Below, piece by piece: positions 24,701 through 37,900 of a stretch of 64,000 nt of DNA. The DNA is from a bacterium (GTDB taxonomy: Bacteria; Patescibacteria; JAEDAM01; Absconditabacterales; Absconditicoccaceae): positions 1 to 64,000 of the forward strand of contig JAFRZH010000007.1 of NCBI GenBank assembly GCA_017442645.1. Direction: 5' to 3'. The notes below the pieces were generated by a model, which was given only the letters and a program-made list of their open reading frames with translations, had not been told where the DNA came from and searched no databases. The position numbers and the translations under genes were made by a program. The first letter of the stretch is position 1. Each line of letters begins with the position of its first letter.

Positions 24701-27700
24701 TGCACATTTCCACTTGTAGAAAGAGTATTTTTTGTATAATAATCTTCACAATGATCAATAATTTCTTGGAATGTACAGTTAAACTCTTGTTCTTTTTTAT
24801 TATTTCAAACTAATTGTTCTTGTGTCGAAAACTGTCAAGTATATACTCATTTTACAGTAGTATTACAGAAATTTTTTGTTTGTTGATGAAGATTTTGACA
24901 TGTTTTAATATGATTTTCTCAAGAATTTGTACAATTATTTATAATTTCAGTTCTTGTTGAAAGACAGTTATTTTGTGCGTTTTTTACGGATATAGAACAT
25001 GAATTTAGGTTTTTATTTCGTTCTTTCAAACAACTTCCAGAAAAATTATTTAAATGACTAGAAATATTATTTTCTTTTTGATTATTAGCTTTATTTATAC
25101 ATTTATCTAATTCCATTTTATTTGCATTTTCCGTTTTTGTTCGTTTATTTTGATAAGTTCAGAAAAAATATCAAGATGCAGTATCTCGTGTATTAAAACA
25201 AACCTCTTTTTTAAGTTTCCATCGTTTTTCACAAGTATTTCTTTCCTCAGCACATTTTTTTTGATTAAAATTATCTCAGTTACAATATATAGATTGTGTA
25301 TTATATCAGTCTTTTTGATAAGTAAAAATATCATCTTTTTGACAAGCTTCATATTTTGTCTTTATTTCATTACAAGTAATTGATTCATTCTCGTGATTTT
25401 TACCATCTGTGCGAGTTTCTTCTTCTCAATACTCTTTCTTCCATTTAGTTGGGCGATTCATTTCAGTGTTATACATCTGAGAAAAAGAAGAAAGTTGATT
25501 ATTTATTAATGTTTCATATGTTTTTCAAGGTGTTATAGCTCTATGATTATAATTATTAATTCCTAATTCGTAGTTGTACGAACAAAAATTTTTACAGTTA
25601 TTTAAAGATATTTCATAATTATTAATGTAATAATCCCATTTCTTACATTCTTCAATTTTTTTGTTTTCACATTCCTCATTTGTATACGCTCTTATCCGAG
25701 TTTTCCCATCAACATCTAGAGTTTTTTCGTTTATACATACATTATACCTTTCTTTTTGACACGTTTCTCTTTTATCTTTATAAAATTCTCAACTCCAAGT
25801 TTGATCTGCCCAATTAACACATACACTATCAAAGTTACTAGTACAATCAGTTTTTTGGCTTTTTCGTGAATCGTTAAAATTTTTTTGACAAGTTTCAACT
25901 TGTCCTGTTCGAATATTGTAAATTTGTTTAATTTCTTTTATTCCTGTAGTTACTAATGTTTCAAGAGTTCCTGTTAATTCTTTATCTAAGATTTGTAATC
26001 CACTAAGATTTCTTTTTGTAGATCCTTGAGATTTGATAAAATTACAATCTCCTGTAACCATTTTTAGTAAATTAGCACCTGGTTTATGAACTATATTGTC
26101 TAGTAATTCAGTCAGATTTATATTTATTTTTTGAGAGAGCATCTTTCATGATGAAACAATGAGCTCACATGCATTTTGTCTTCTTGTTCTCATAATAGTG
26201 CAAGCTCCTGTTTTTGCATAAATTTCTAACTGTTTTAGATCAGAAAATATGTTATTGTAATATTCCTCTCGTGGCTTTCCATTAGTTAATTTGTGTACAT
26301 TGTTTAAAGAAGTAAAAATTTTTTGAATTTCATTATAAAGGTTTGTAAATTCATTTTTAATTTTTTTCTGTTTATTTTTTACAGTACTTATTTGTGTATA
26401 TAATTTTTCAACAAGCCCTCTATAAATATCATTTGAGTAATTATATTTTTGATAATTTGAGAGTTCTTTTTCGCCTGGGAACGCATTAAAATGCATTAAT
26501 AATTCATTAAATTTTTCAAGGGTTATCAATCATTGGTATAATGTTGTCATCCAACTAATAAATAGATTTGTTTCTTTAGCATAATCCTTTAAAACTATTG
26601 TAAAAAATTGTATTCCACGTTGAATACTATTTTCTTTCCTTGTATTTAGATTATTTAATATTGTATAATCTTTTGTGATAGATTGCAAAAAATTAACCAT
26701 TCATCCATTACAAAATGTTAGGATATTTATGGAGTTATTATTTTGGCAATTTCATTGTGGATAAAAAAGTTGATTTACTAAATAATGAACAGATCCAGAA
26801 ACATTGACAAGCTCTGATTCAAAATCGTTTAGCACTTCATCTAATTTTTGGATTTCTCCAGCAATATACTCATAGTGACTTTGATATTCTGGTAAATTAT
26901 AAATAACTCCATCAATATATTCTTCTCCTCATTCTTCATCATCAAAAATATCGGAAAGATTTCATCCATTTCCATTATCATCTTCATCTTGAACAGGATA
27001 CCACAATGTAAGAAAATATTCTAATCCTCATGAGAGAAAATTATTTTCATGTTCCCAATCTGCTGTATAAAAATTTCCACTGAGAATCTTTATTTCAGAA
27101 ACTAATCCACTAGCAGAACTACTACATTCCCAATTATTAATTTCTTTGAGAGTCTCTTCAAATTTTGGCATATTATTTGAAAAATCTTCTGGAATCGATT
27201 CTATTGTATTTTTCAAGGAATTAATTGTTCAAAAGAGATTTTCATATTCTTTAAAAGTTGTTTCATAAAGTGTTATTAACTCATTAATTTCCTTTTTTAT
27301 TTCGGAAATCCAGGTATCTTTAAAATCTAGAGGTAAATCTGCCTCTTCTTTTGAAAAAATAAAAGAGATTGTTTGAATTACATTTTCAACATCAAAACTA
27401 CGAAACGAATCTAAAGTATCTTGAAATACTTTTGATTCATCATATAAAAACATGATAGCTTCATAATATACCTTTAATCGATCCGTAAAAATCTTTTGAT
27501 TTTCAAATCTCTTTAAATTATTAATATCAATATTTCATTTGAATGTATATCAGTCAAATACTTGTTCTATTTTTTCCTCTATTGTACCATCTTCATTTGT
27601 TATTTCTATAGTTTTGTCATGATATTGAGCTTCACATCTTCCCTTAATATTTTTTAAGTTATTAAAACTATCATTTATATTTTTTACAAAAACTTTTATT

Positions 27701-30150
27701 CCTATATCACTATCTCATATAATTTTATCTAAATCATTATTAAAATTTTGTAGTTTTTTATTTAAAGAACTAAAATATGTTTTAAAATCATTAAGGTCTT
27801 GGATTGCTGAATTTATATTACTTTGTAAATCTTGATTGTATGTATATAAAACTCCTCAAGTTGCATATTTTGTAGTATCAAGCCCATGATAATGTTCGTA
27901 CGTTGTCTCTGTATTTGTAACTACTGACGATATTGTTTTATATTTATAATAACCGTTTTCATCTTTAGGTCATTTCTCCGGAAATCAGTTTCCGTTACGT
28001 AATTTTTTAGTTATACGAAGTGTTTTTCATCATGTAGGTTTACAAGTTATATCATTATTACTTCCATTACAAGTAAATTTTGAAGCATTCTCAAAAAAAT
28101 TCATTTGATCTGCACTAAGTTGAAGATAATATTCCCCATCTAATGTTTCATTTGTCTTTGGGTCTTTATTCCCTTCCCATGTTGGATCAAGAATTACCGT
28201 TTCATTCGCATATTTTTTCCTTGCTCCATAAAGATGAGCATATTTTTGCGCTAATAAAGATCCATAATCTTGTGCTTGATAACTGTTTGCATTCCATTCC
28301 GCTGAATCTATTTTTTTCTGTCCTGCAATATCAAAGATACTTCTTCGAGCTCTTTTATAATCTTGATACCCGCTAATTTCATAAATTCAATTTCAGATTT
28401 CATCATTATTGAGATTTAAAGGAGAGTATCAACCATAATTTCTTCAAGCAAATAAATCAAAAGTTTCACAATCTTTATCGTTTTCCTCATTTCAATCTCA
28501 AGGATTACATTCTCATACAGGTTCATATTTATATTTCTTACACCACCGACGAAAAATTTTTTTATTCCCTATTCCCCATTTAGAGCATTCTTTTTTTGAT
28601 CTTTTATGTTTTTTTATTTTATTATAATTCTCGTATTCTGTTTGCATATTCATCATATTGTATGCTCTATTAGCTTCTGTTTGAGTAGCAAAAATATCAA
28701 AAGAAGCTCCCACTGATTTTAAAGATAAATTTGTTGTATCTTTACTATCTTTTACTGCATTATTCCCTTGTTCAAGATCAGATTTTTTGTAATTTTTATA
28801 TTTATCAAAAGAAAGATTTCTAAATGTTCATCTAAAAATACTTAAATTTTTTGCATCAAAGATTGATGAGGCAAGTTGTCAGAAAAAATAATTTCTATAA
28901 AGAAATTCAAAGTCTCCTTTTCTTCCGTTTTTTATATTCATTTTGTATTTTTCTTCAAATTCTACTGGTATTACAATATCCATTGCATTTTTTCTTACAT
29001 TTTCCTCAACTACATCTTCTAATTTTTTGTTATATTCAAAGAGGAGTCCTTGTATTGTGTCAGTTCCTCCATTGAACATATCTTTCATTCCAATAAGTGT
29101 TGTTGTGCTGTGTGTATTTGCTTTTAGTGAGTTGGTATTTTCTGCGTTTATATATTCTTCTACAAATCTTCCTCATGCAAATGCATTATCTCTCATAGCA
29201 ATAGCATTTTGAGTAGAAAATAAGTCAGCATAATTTTTCAGATATCATTCTTTTATACTTTTATCCGTTATTTTTGCAGTTTTCCCATCAGAACTTCCAC
29301 CTTCAGCAAAATCATCAGGAGCATTTTGTAAATCTTTACCATCAGCCCCTTTAAATCATACTGTAATCTCATTATTATTTTTATTTTGACTATCTTGAAA
29401 AATACTAAGCATTAAAGGATTATACCTTAAGTATCCAATATCCTCTGTAAAAAGAATTTTATTTTCATAGAATTCTAGGGATGTATCAAGATAATTATTT
29501 TTATTTGCAATAAAATCTTCATACCAAAGATAATCCCCAACAAAACTTTGAGGATTTTTTTGATATGTTTTTATTTTTCAAAAAAAATGTCTATATTTGT
29601 CTATATCACTTTTATAATTTATAATTCAATGCCGTATTTCTGCTTGTCATGCAGTATTATTATTTGGAACAAAATACTGCAATTCTTCATTTCGAATATA
29701 CTTTTGTTCCAGAAAATCAACATAGGGATAAATACTCGGAAAAATATACCCATTTTGATTAATTACGGGAAGAGGGATATCTCCAATAAGAATCGTCCCT
29801 ATAAGATTAGAATTTTCTTTTTCTATTCCTTCGAAATAAATATTTTCTAAAATTCTATAAAGTTCATACGCATGAATATTTTCCAAATTAATAGGAAGAA
29901 CTAGAGCTTTTGTATTATCCAATTCTTTTTGTACATACTCTGTTGCATATCGTTTTATATCTTTCTCTATATCTTCATATATTTTATCATCAACAAATAC
30001 TGCAACAACGTTTACAAGAGGATTAACATCTTCTTTTTTTGTAGCAAAAATTCAAAAACCTTCTATAAAATATTGAATTATAGACGTACAGAAATAGACA
30101 AATATCGTCAATGTTATTACAAGTTTTTTTTGGTAGGAATCTTGCCTCAT
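12775..30150 (-). CDS. Giant exported protein of 5,791 aa (adhesin/surface-protein-like)
   Basis: I read the whole 17,376 bp in this frame and found no TAA or TAG between ATG 30148-30150 and the TAA at 12775; only TGA codons interrupt it. A TAA lies two codons before the ATG, which fixes the start. Layout by approximate residue: 8-28 hydrophobic export signal or anchor; ~120-150 LIGDIPLPV...PSIYPYVDF; ~1400-2050 Cys-rich, Asn-rich region with many spaced cysteines; ~2690-3050 Ig-like (Big_1/invasin type) segments such as TATITLKDAFGNTNSG; ~3400-3560 and ~5220-5240 FG-GAP/VCBS-like repeats (GDVDGNGYEDIII, DVNNDGSNELLL); ~4420-4470 Ser/Gly/Glu low-complexity linker; ~4640-4750 Leu-Pro repeats, then helical coiled-coil. 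No C-terminal sorting signal or membrane anchor is seen. Role as a host-contact adhesin is inference. Confidence 0.88.
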
Positions 30151-30231
30151 TCTTTATTTTTATTTTAAATATCGATAAATTACTGAAGAAAAAGAAGTTA
30201 TTTAGAGTATAAATTTATTTAATAAAAAATA

Positions 30232-30264
30232 AAGAGGAAAAGAAAAATCTGATTATTTCCTCTT
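30232..30264 (-). terminator. Intrinsic terminator of folE
   Basis: 9 bp perfect stem AAGAGGAAA/TTTCCTCTT followed on the minus strand by a T-rich run, about 20 bp after the folE stop and 80 bp before the giant gene start, so the giant gene is probably an independent transcript. Confidence 0.8.
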
Positions 30265-30285
30265 GTTTTTTCTAAAAATTATTAT

Positions 30286-30846
30286 TTAATTATTAAATCA
30301 GTTTTTATTGATCAAATTAAATAATTCTTGTCTACAAAAAATATCTGTTTTAAATTTTCCTCTAAAATCAGATGTTTTCATAATAGCATCTTTTTTCTCC
30401 ACCCCTCTCGCCATCATACAAAAATGTTTTCCCTCTAGAACCACTGCAACTGCTTTGGGCTGAAGATATTTCTCGACAGCATCAGCTATTTGTTTTGTTA
30501 ATCTTTCTTGATTTTGTAGTCTTCTTGCAAAAATATTTACAATTCTTGCAAGTTTTGAAATTCCACAAATTTGATCTCATGGAATATAATATACACAAGC
30601 TTTTCAAAAAAATGGAAGTAGATGATGTTCACAGAAAGAATAAAATTCAATATCATTAAGCCCTACAATTTGCTCATGTTCTTCCGATTCATTTGCAAAA
30701 ACCGTCATTACATCTTCTACTTTTTGATGATATCCTTCAAAAAGTTTTTTACAAGCCTTTTCAACTCTTTCAGGAGTTTTTAAAAGCCCCTCTCTTGTAA
30801 TATCTTCTCCTAATTCTTGTAAAATTCTTTTTACCTCTTCTTGCAT
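30286..30846 (-). CDS. folE: GTP cyclohydrolase I
   Basis: 186 aa, complete. It converts GTP to dihydroneopterin triphosphate, the first step of folate or other pterin (or queuosine) synthesis. Zinc ligands are visible in [14 protein letters not shown] and KHFCMMARG, and the substrate-binding [10 protein letters not shown] helix is present. A TGA joins the two halves exactly at the conserved Gly after LLPFF. A second TGA lies four codons before the TAA. It lies 36 bp after the hemolysin III gene, likely one operon with it and clpP. Confidence 0.93.
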
Positions 30847-30882
30847 TTTCTTATAAAAAAATAAAAGTAAGAATTTTCTTTT

Positions 30883-31581
30883 TTAGATTAATTCTATCGG
30901 TAAAACATACTGATGAATAGCTAAAAAATGAAATGACGAACCTATGAGCACCACTATATGTCGAATAAGATGAGCATATTTTAACCTTTCTAACTTAAAA
31001 GCTATAATTCCCAATGCATAAATAATACATCCTCAAAGAAGTAATACAATTCAAGAAGATTCAATGATGCTGGATAGGGGAATAATAAGGCAAAACATCA
31101 TTCCTCCCATGAGGACATAACTAATAATATTAACGGTATTGATACTACTTTTAAAATTATGAGGTCTCAAAATTCTAAAAAGAATTCCTATTAATGCTAT
31201 TCATCGTTCTAAACAAAGAATTCATCGTGACTTCCAACCTTGCAAAGCTAAGAGACAAAGAGGAGTAAACGTTCCTGCTATAAACAAATAAATAGCAATT
31301 TGATCAAAATTATGAAAAAAATCTTTCCCCTTTGTTCCTATTGGTAATGCATGATTAAGCGTTGAGGAAATATAGAGGAGTACTAGTCCTCCTCAAAATA
31401 TTATTGCTCCACATAAATGAGATAATGTTCCCATGGTATTAGCTTTACTCAGCATTAAGATCAAAGCTATCATTGCTAAAATTATTCCAACCCCATGAGA
31501 AATACTATTTGCGATTTCCTCAGATTTTGTAAATCTTGGATTTTTACTTGTAGATAAATCCTTTATTTTCTTTTTTTTCAA
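30883..31581 (-). CDS. Hemolysin III family membrane protein (PAQR-like)
   Basis: 232 aa with seven predicted membrane helices. Family signatures are EEIANSISHGVGIILA at the first helix, the FDQIAIYLFIAGTFTP block and the last-helix HIVVLIGSSFHFLAI. In most members the second site is DHxxIY; here it is DQ. The His/Asp cluster of this family suggests a metal-dependent hydrolase, but no function is proven for bacterial members. Positioned between clpP and folE with short gaps. Confidence 0.88.
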
Positions 31582-31630
31582 ACTTCAAAACTATAGGATA
31601 AAATATCGATTGCCCCATTTTATCACAAAA

Positions 31631-32218
31631 TTATTTTGTAATAATTTTATCGATGAGCCCATATTTTTTGGCTTCTTCTGCTGTCATCCAATTATTTCTA
31701 TCCATATCTTTTAAAAGTTGTTCATACGTTTTTCCACAATTTTGCGCCATTAATTCTGTCAGACTTTTCTTTTCTCTTAACATTTCTTCAGCTTCAATCT
31801 GGATATCACTTGCTTGACCTGTAATCCCTCATCATCAGATTAAAGGTTGATGAATCATGATTTTACTATGAGGAAGGGAAAATCTCTTTCCTTTGGTTCA
31901 TCAAGACAAAAGTACAGCCCCAAATGATGCAGCAAGTCAAATACACACCGTTGTAATATCACATTTTACATATTGCATCGTATCGTATAAGGCCCATCAA
32001 GCACTAACAGAACCTCCAGGAGAATTGATATACATAGTGATATCCTTTTCGGGATCTTGTTTTTCGAGAAAAAGGAGTTGGGCAATCACCGTATTGACAA
32101 GATGGTCTTCAATAACATCTCCAACGAAAATAATTCTATCTTCCAAAAGTCTGGAATAAATATCATAAGCTCTTTCTCCTTCTCTGCTTTTTTCAATGAC
32201 GGTAGGGATTAAAACCAT
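31631..32218 (-). CDS. clpP: ATP-dependent Clp protease proteolytic subunit
   Basis: 195 aa, normal length, starting [11 protein letters not shown] like processed ClpP. It forms the proteolytic barrel for a Clp ATPase. The nucleophile Ser is in [12 protein letters not shown] and the His in [11 protein letters not shown]. The third catalytic residue, expected as Asp in the TxRDxxxS motif, appears to be Asn ([13 protein letters not shown]). The C-terminal [13 protein letters not shown] is normal. Two TGA codons sit on conserved Gly (VSAGLA, CIGLAA). No Clp ATPase gene is in the window. Confidence 0.93.
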
Positions 32219-32376
32219 TTTTTGAGTTGAAAATAAAACTTCTTTGTGTATACAGTTTATGAAGGAAATTTCAACTTGAATTTCATGGAAAAGACTTTAC
32301 ACTATTTCTGGTTAATATGTAGTTTTACAAAAAGAACAGAAGTCTGATTCAGATTTTTATTTCTCTTATCTTTTGT

Positions 32377-33528
32377 ATGAACCCAAAAAAGGCATTTACT
32401 ATTATTGAATTACTTTTTGTGATTTTAATCGTTTCTTTTTTAGTTCCTACTATTTTTACCATTTACAATGGGATTCAGAAGCAAAAAATCGAGATTGATG
32501 TAAAACAAAAATTAATGTTTCAATGATATGAACTTTTTGAAAAGTTAAATGTTCTTATTAAAGATTATACGATTGATTATGAGGAATATTTTAATAGAAG
32601 TATGATTGGATGTAGTAGTCCAACTAAAGTTGGAGATCAATTTAAGTGGGAAGTGAATAATTCGTGATATTGTAGCGAATTTACTTCTTATGGAAATGCA
32701 AATAGGATTTATTTGGGTATGGAAAGAGAACGGGTGTTGTATTATTTTACCCATACCTCTCTCCCTCAAGGCAAATATGATATAACAAAATATAGAACTG
32801 ATTGGAAACCTATCCTATGAAGACAACCCTTTGGACAATATGCAAAACTCTTCTTTGATGTTAAAAATGATACCGATTTAGATTGAAAACTTGAAGGAGA
32901 TTCTGATGATGAGGATTTATGAACCGGTCTGCAAGCGATTCAAGATCCTGATAATATACAAGAGCTTTATCTTATTTCGCTTGATGGAAAAGAAAGACTT
33001 TTTTTGAGGAGAAAACTTGTAAAACAAGAACATTTAACAGGAGAGATTAATGACACTTCTCGTCCTTATCTTCCTGAAGAATCTCTTTATACGCTTCAAA
33101 TTTTGAGATTAAAGGGTTTTGATGCTGGTAAAAAACATAATTTTGGTATCATTGATGGAAATACGGGACTTTATGATGGAGTTATTGATACTTGGGCGTG
33201 TGATGCGAGTCAAGGTTTTTTCGGTCATGGGCAATCGGTAAGTTGAGCTTATAAAGATTATAAATTACCTAATAATGTGGATGATTGTCGGGTGGATCTC
33301 TATCAATCAACGATTTCATTACTTGCGTGGAAAATTAGCATTTCTCCTCGGAGTGATCCGAACCTTGCTTGGAACCAGCAAGAATTTCAAATTCATCCAT
33401 TTCTTACTTTATTTACTTATAATGGATTGTATCGTCCTGCTTGGAAAAATGTTTCTGATGAAAATATTATGAATTTCTTTTTTCCGCTAAAAACTACATT
33501 AAATATAAAAACCTCCTATTTAGAATAG
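32377..33528 (+). CDS. Type IV pilin/pseudopilin-like protein with a long C-terminal domain
   Basis: 383 aa. N-terminus MNPKKA then FTIIELLFVILIVSFL is a prepilin signal: cleavage after Ala6, phenylalanine +1 and Glu +5, followed by a hydrophobic helix. The remaining ~340 residues are an uncharacterised globular domain with a few Cys. Minor pilins and type II secretion pseudopilins have this layout; the large C-terminus suggests a tip or adhesive subunit. It is divergent from clpP and followed by a sensor kinase, 71 bp on. Confidence 0.82.
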
Positions 33529-33599
33529 GGGATTATGATTTAATGTTGTTTTAATATAAAACGTTATTTTCTTTTCAGATTTATTTTCTCTATAACAAA

Positions 33600-34910
33600 A
33601 TGAATCTTAAGACTTCAACGAAAATTTCTCTCAAATTTACAATTCTTTCTTTTGTGATTATTGCAATTTTTTCGATTATTATCTCATTTGTTTTTTTTGG
33701 AACCTGGTATTTTAAACAAAAAGAAATGCTTATTCATAATAGATCCTATGAAAAGCCTTTTTTTCTTAACATGATCGAAAATGAACAAAAGATGAAAAGA
33801 AGACAGAAGCCTGACGAAAACTTTACTCCTTTCCCAAATCGTAGAGACATTGTGCAAGAAATTCCTCTTTCTGAACTTGAAAATGAGGAATATTATCCTC
33901 TTGAGACCTTAGAATCTTTTACGAGAGGAAAGATTAAAATTTTTACGAAAGATGATAAATATTTTCTGTATGAAACGCAAAATGACATCGTGAAATATGT
34001 TGATATTACGGAATTTATCTATGCTCAATTAGAGTTATTACAGATTGTTGGATGTTGGAGTCTGCTATTTCTTTTATTGGTGTACCTTATTTCGCTTCTT
34101 TTCGTGAAAAATTCTTTAAAAAATTTAAAAAAGCTGACTGCATTCGCTGAAAACTTGAATTTTAACGATTTATCTTCGAGAATCCAGATTCCATGAGCAC
34201 AAAACGATGAAATAAAATTGATTGCTGAGGCTCTGAATACTTCTCTTGAAAAAATTGATCATCAAGTTCTTTCTTTGAAAGATTTTATTTGAAATGCCTC
34301 TCATGAATTAAAAACTCCTTTAATGATGATTAATACGGAAATTGATCTTGCACTAAAGAAAAAAGATTATCCAGAAAGACTTTCTGCGATTAAAAATACT
34401 ACGAAAAGAATTGCAAGTTTACTTGATCATCTCTCACTTATTACACGTTTAGAATCATCATATCAATTTGAAGAAAAGGACTTGGTTTTGCGAGAAGTTT
34501 TTTCTCCACTCCAGAAAACCTTAGAAATGCAATATCCATGAAAAAAAATTCAATTTCTTTGAGATAAAACAATAAAAATAAAAGCAAATGAAAATCTTCT
34601 TACAATTGTAATGAAGAATCTCCTTGAAAATGCTTGTAAATATGCAGGAGACAATGCGGATATTATTTTCATTCAGACTTTTCATTCTTTTTCTATCAAA
34701 GATACAGGGAAAGGAATTCCTCTCGAAGAACAAGAAAAGATCTTTGAAAGATTCTGGCAAAGTGAAAAAACGGAAAAAAACGCAACTGCGTCTCATAGTT
34801 TTTGACTTGGGTTATATTTAGTGAAAAAGATTGTTGAACTTCAGAAGCGAAAAATCAAACTTATCAGTGAAGTAGGAAAGGGGAGTGAGTTTAGAATTGA
34901 ATTTAATTAG
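33600..34910 (+). CDS. Sensor histidine kinase without an adjacent response regulator
   Basis: 436 aa. Two membrane helices (about residues 12-37 and 148-172) enclose an extracytoplasmic sensor region. Then comes a HAMP-like linker, HisKA with phosphorylation site NASHELKTPL (His near residue 234), and an HATPase domain with N-box LLENACKYAG, G1 KDTGKGIP, F-box FERFW and G2 SFGLGLYLVKKI. All catalytic motifs are intact. Three TGA codons fall in Gly positions. No response regulator lies next to it, so it acts with a distant partner. Confidence 0.92.
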
Positions 34911-34980
34911 AATACTTTTCATTTGCATCTTTCTTTAACATTTGTATACTGAACAAAATTTTATCTTCAATACTCAAAAC

Positions 34981-37900
34981 ATGGATAATGCAGAAATGAT
35001 GAATTCTCTTATTGAATTTTGGAAGAAAAATCAGATTTTCCAGAGATCAATTGATGAAAGAAATTCAGGATTACATTTTAGATTTTTTGATGGGCCTCCT
35101 TTTGCTTCTGGAACTCCCCATTTTGGGCATCTTTTAACAAGTTCTCTCAAGGATCTTATTTCAAGATTCTGGACAATGAAAGGATATCAAGTAGAGAGAA
35201 AATGGGGACGAGATTGTCACGGACTTCCTGTAGAGAAAGCAGTAGAAAAATCATTAGGAATTGATGGGAAAAGAGATATTGAAAATAAAATTGGAATCGA
35301 AAAATTTACCAAAGAATGTAGGAAATATGTTAGTGATACCAATGATGCTTGGCAATGGGTAATCGATCATATTGGAAGACGAGCAGATATTGACAATGCT
35401 TATTATACGATGCATTTACCTTTTATGGAAACGGTGATCAATTGTTTTAGTAGTATTTACAAAAACAATCAAGTATATAGAGGATTTAAAGGACAACGAT
35501 ATTGTCCAAGTTGTGCTACTCCATTAGCAAATAACGAGGTTTCAGATGGATATCAAGATAAAACTGATACCACTGTTACGGTAAAATTCAAAATGAAACA
35601 AGAGAAAAAAGACGAAAATTCTGATTCTCTTCAAGGATATATTCAAGATGAAGAAGGGAAGTATCTTTTACAGTTTTTTGAAAAAGAACATCAATTTTCT
35701 GTCTATCCTTTTGCTGGAACACAAGAAGAAATTACAAAGATTATCAATGATTTAGGACTTGAAGTGGTTACTTGCGAAAGACAAAAGGTTTTAAATAGAG
35801 CGTATTATCATTTTACGGTAAAAGGAGAGCTTACTAAAGAGCAAACAAGATTTAAACGAACAAAAGTTGAGAATTCTGACAATACTTTAGGAATCCAATT
35901 CCTCATGGATGGAACAATTGTTTCTGATCCTGAAGAAATGCAAAAAGTCTTTAAAGATTTTACTACCCTTGTTTTACGAAATACTTGAAAAATCGATCAG
36001 AGTTTTACTACTTTTTTCTTAGCTTGGACTACGACTCCTTGGACGTTGCCAAGTAATATGTTTTTAGCTGTAGGACCTAAAATTTCGTATTCTTTGATTT
36101 ATGATTTTGATTCGAAGGAATATTATATTTTAGGATCTGAACGTTTGCAAAAATATTATAAAAATTCTGAGTCTTATCGAGTAATCTCTGAACAATCATG
36201 ATCTGAACTCGAAGGTCTGACTTTTGAACCTCTTTTCTCTTATGTAACTAATGCTCCTATTGCTGATGAATACAAAGAAAAGTTTTTCCAAGTAATTTGT
36301 GCTGAGTATGTTACCACAGCTGATGGAACAGGAATTGTTCATATTGCTCCAACGTTTTGAGAAGATGACTTTAATGCAGTTATTAATTTACTTCCTGCTT
36401 CTGAAGCATTAAATTGGATGTTTATTCCTGTAAATGAGTATGGAGAATATAATGATTTGGTAAAAGATTATGAGGGACAAAGTGTCTTGACGATCAATGA
36501 TACCATTATTGAAAGATTAAAATCTGAAGGAAAACTTGTAAAAAAAGAGAGCATTACCCATAGTTATCCTCATTGTTGGAGATGTAATACGCCTTTGATC
36601 TTTAAAGCGATGTCGAGCCGATTTATCAAAGAAAAAGAGATGAATGCTCAGACGCTTGAAGATGCAAAGAAGATTAAATTTGTTCCTGAAAGTGTTTCCA
36701 ATAGATTTGTAAATGGACTTCAACAAGCTCCAGATTGGAATATTGCAAGAAATAGATATCGAGGTTCTCCACTCCCTATTTGGCAAAATGTTGATGATGA
36801 AAATGATCATTTTTCCATGGGAAGTTTAGAAGAAATTTATCAATTTTCTCGTAGTGGATCAAAGAATTTGACGAAATTTATGTTGATTCGTCATGGAAGA
36901 ACAAATTTTAATCTTGAGAAAAGACAAGATTGCCGTGGAGATTTAGCACTTTTGAATGATTTAGGAAAAAAACAAGCAGAACAGGTAAAAGAACAATTAA
37001 AAGCTGTAAAATCTGAACCTGAAAAAGTGATTATTCTTTCTCCTATGGAAAGAACTCGAGAAACGGCATTCCCTACTTTGAAAGATCGATACACGGAAGA
37101 AGAAATCAAAGAAATCAGAGAGCATTATGATGCTTTTCAAGCAAAATGGAGAGAAATTCGAGATAAAGGAGAAAGTATCGCATATCTTCATAATGAAGCA
37201 AATGAAACGTTATTTGATCTTTCTCATGGAGTTTATGGAGATTTCTTAGCGAGTGAGTTTCAGCAAAATTCTCAACAAAATCAAATTTGTCCTTGTGGAC
37301 TTCATGTAACCGTTCCGACTTCTCAAGCTCTTTTTGAAGGAGATGAATGTGTGGATCAAGTGTTTGAGAGGACGCAAAGACTTATTCGTAATCTTGCTGA
37401 AAAATTTAAGACACAAACCGTGATTATTTTCTCTCATGGAGATCCGATTCTTGGAATGAGATCAGCTTTCTTCCCTATTGATTATCTTAAAGAGAAAAAT
37501 AAATATTATCCAAAAAATGGAACAATTCTGACTCATTATTACGATCATGATAAACAAGCAGAGATCGATCTTCACAAACCGTATGTTGATTCGTATTGGG
37601 GAATGAAAGAAGGGAAGACGTATAAAAGAATCCCTGAAGTAATGGATTGTTGGTTTGAGTCTGGAGCAATGCCATTTGGTCAATCTCATTATCTCAAAGG
37701 ACAAGAACATGAAAACGGAACCTTTACAGCGGATTTTATCGCAGAAGGACTCGATCAAACAAGAGGACGATTTAGATCTCTTCATGTGGTTGGACATGCA
37801 ATCGAAGGGAATAATGCAGCGAAAAATATTATTGTAAATGGGCTTGTACTTGCGGAAGATGGAAAGAAAATGTCTAAAAAGCTCAAAAATTACCCTGATC

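Noticed and set aside
34942..34980. Earlier TTG start for ileS
   Set aside because: An ATG 13 codons later gives the usual distance to the HFGH motif; the extension is not conserved in type.
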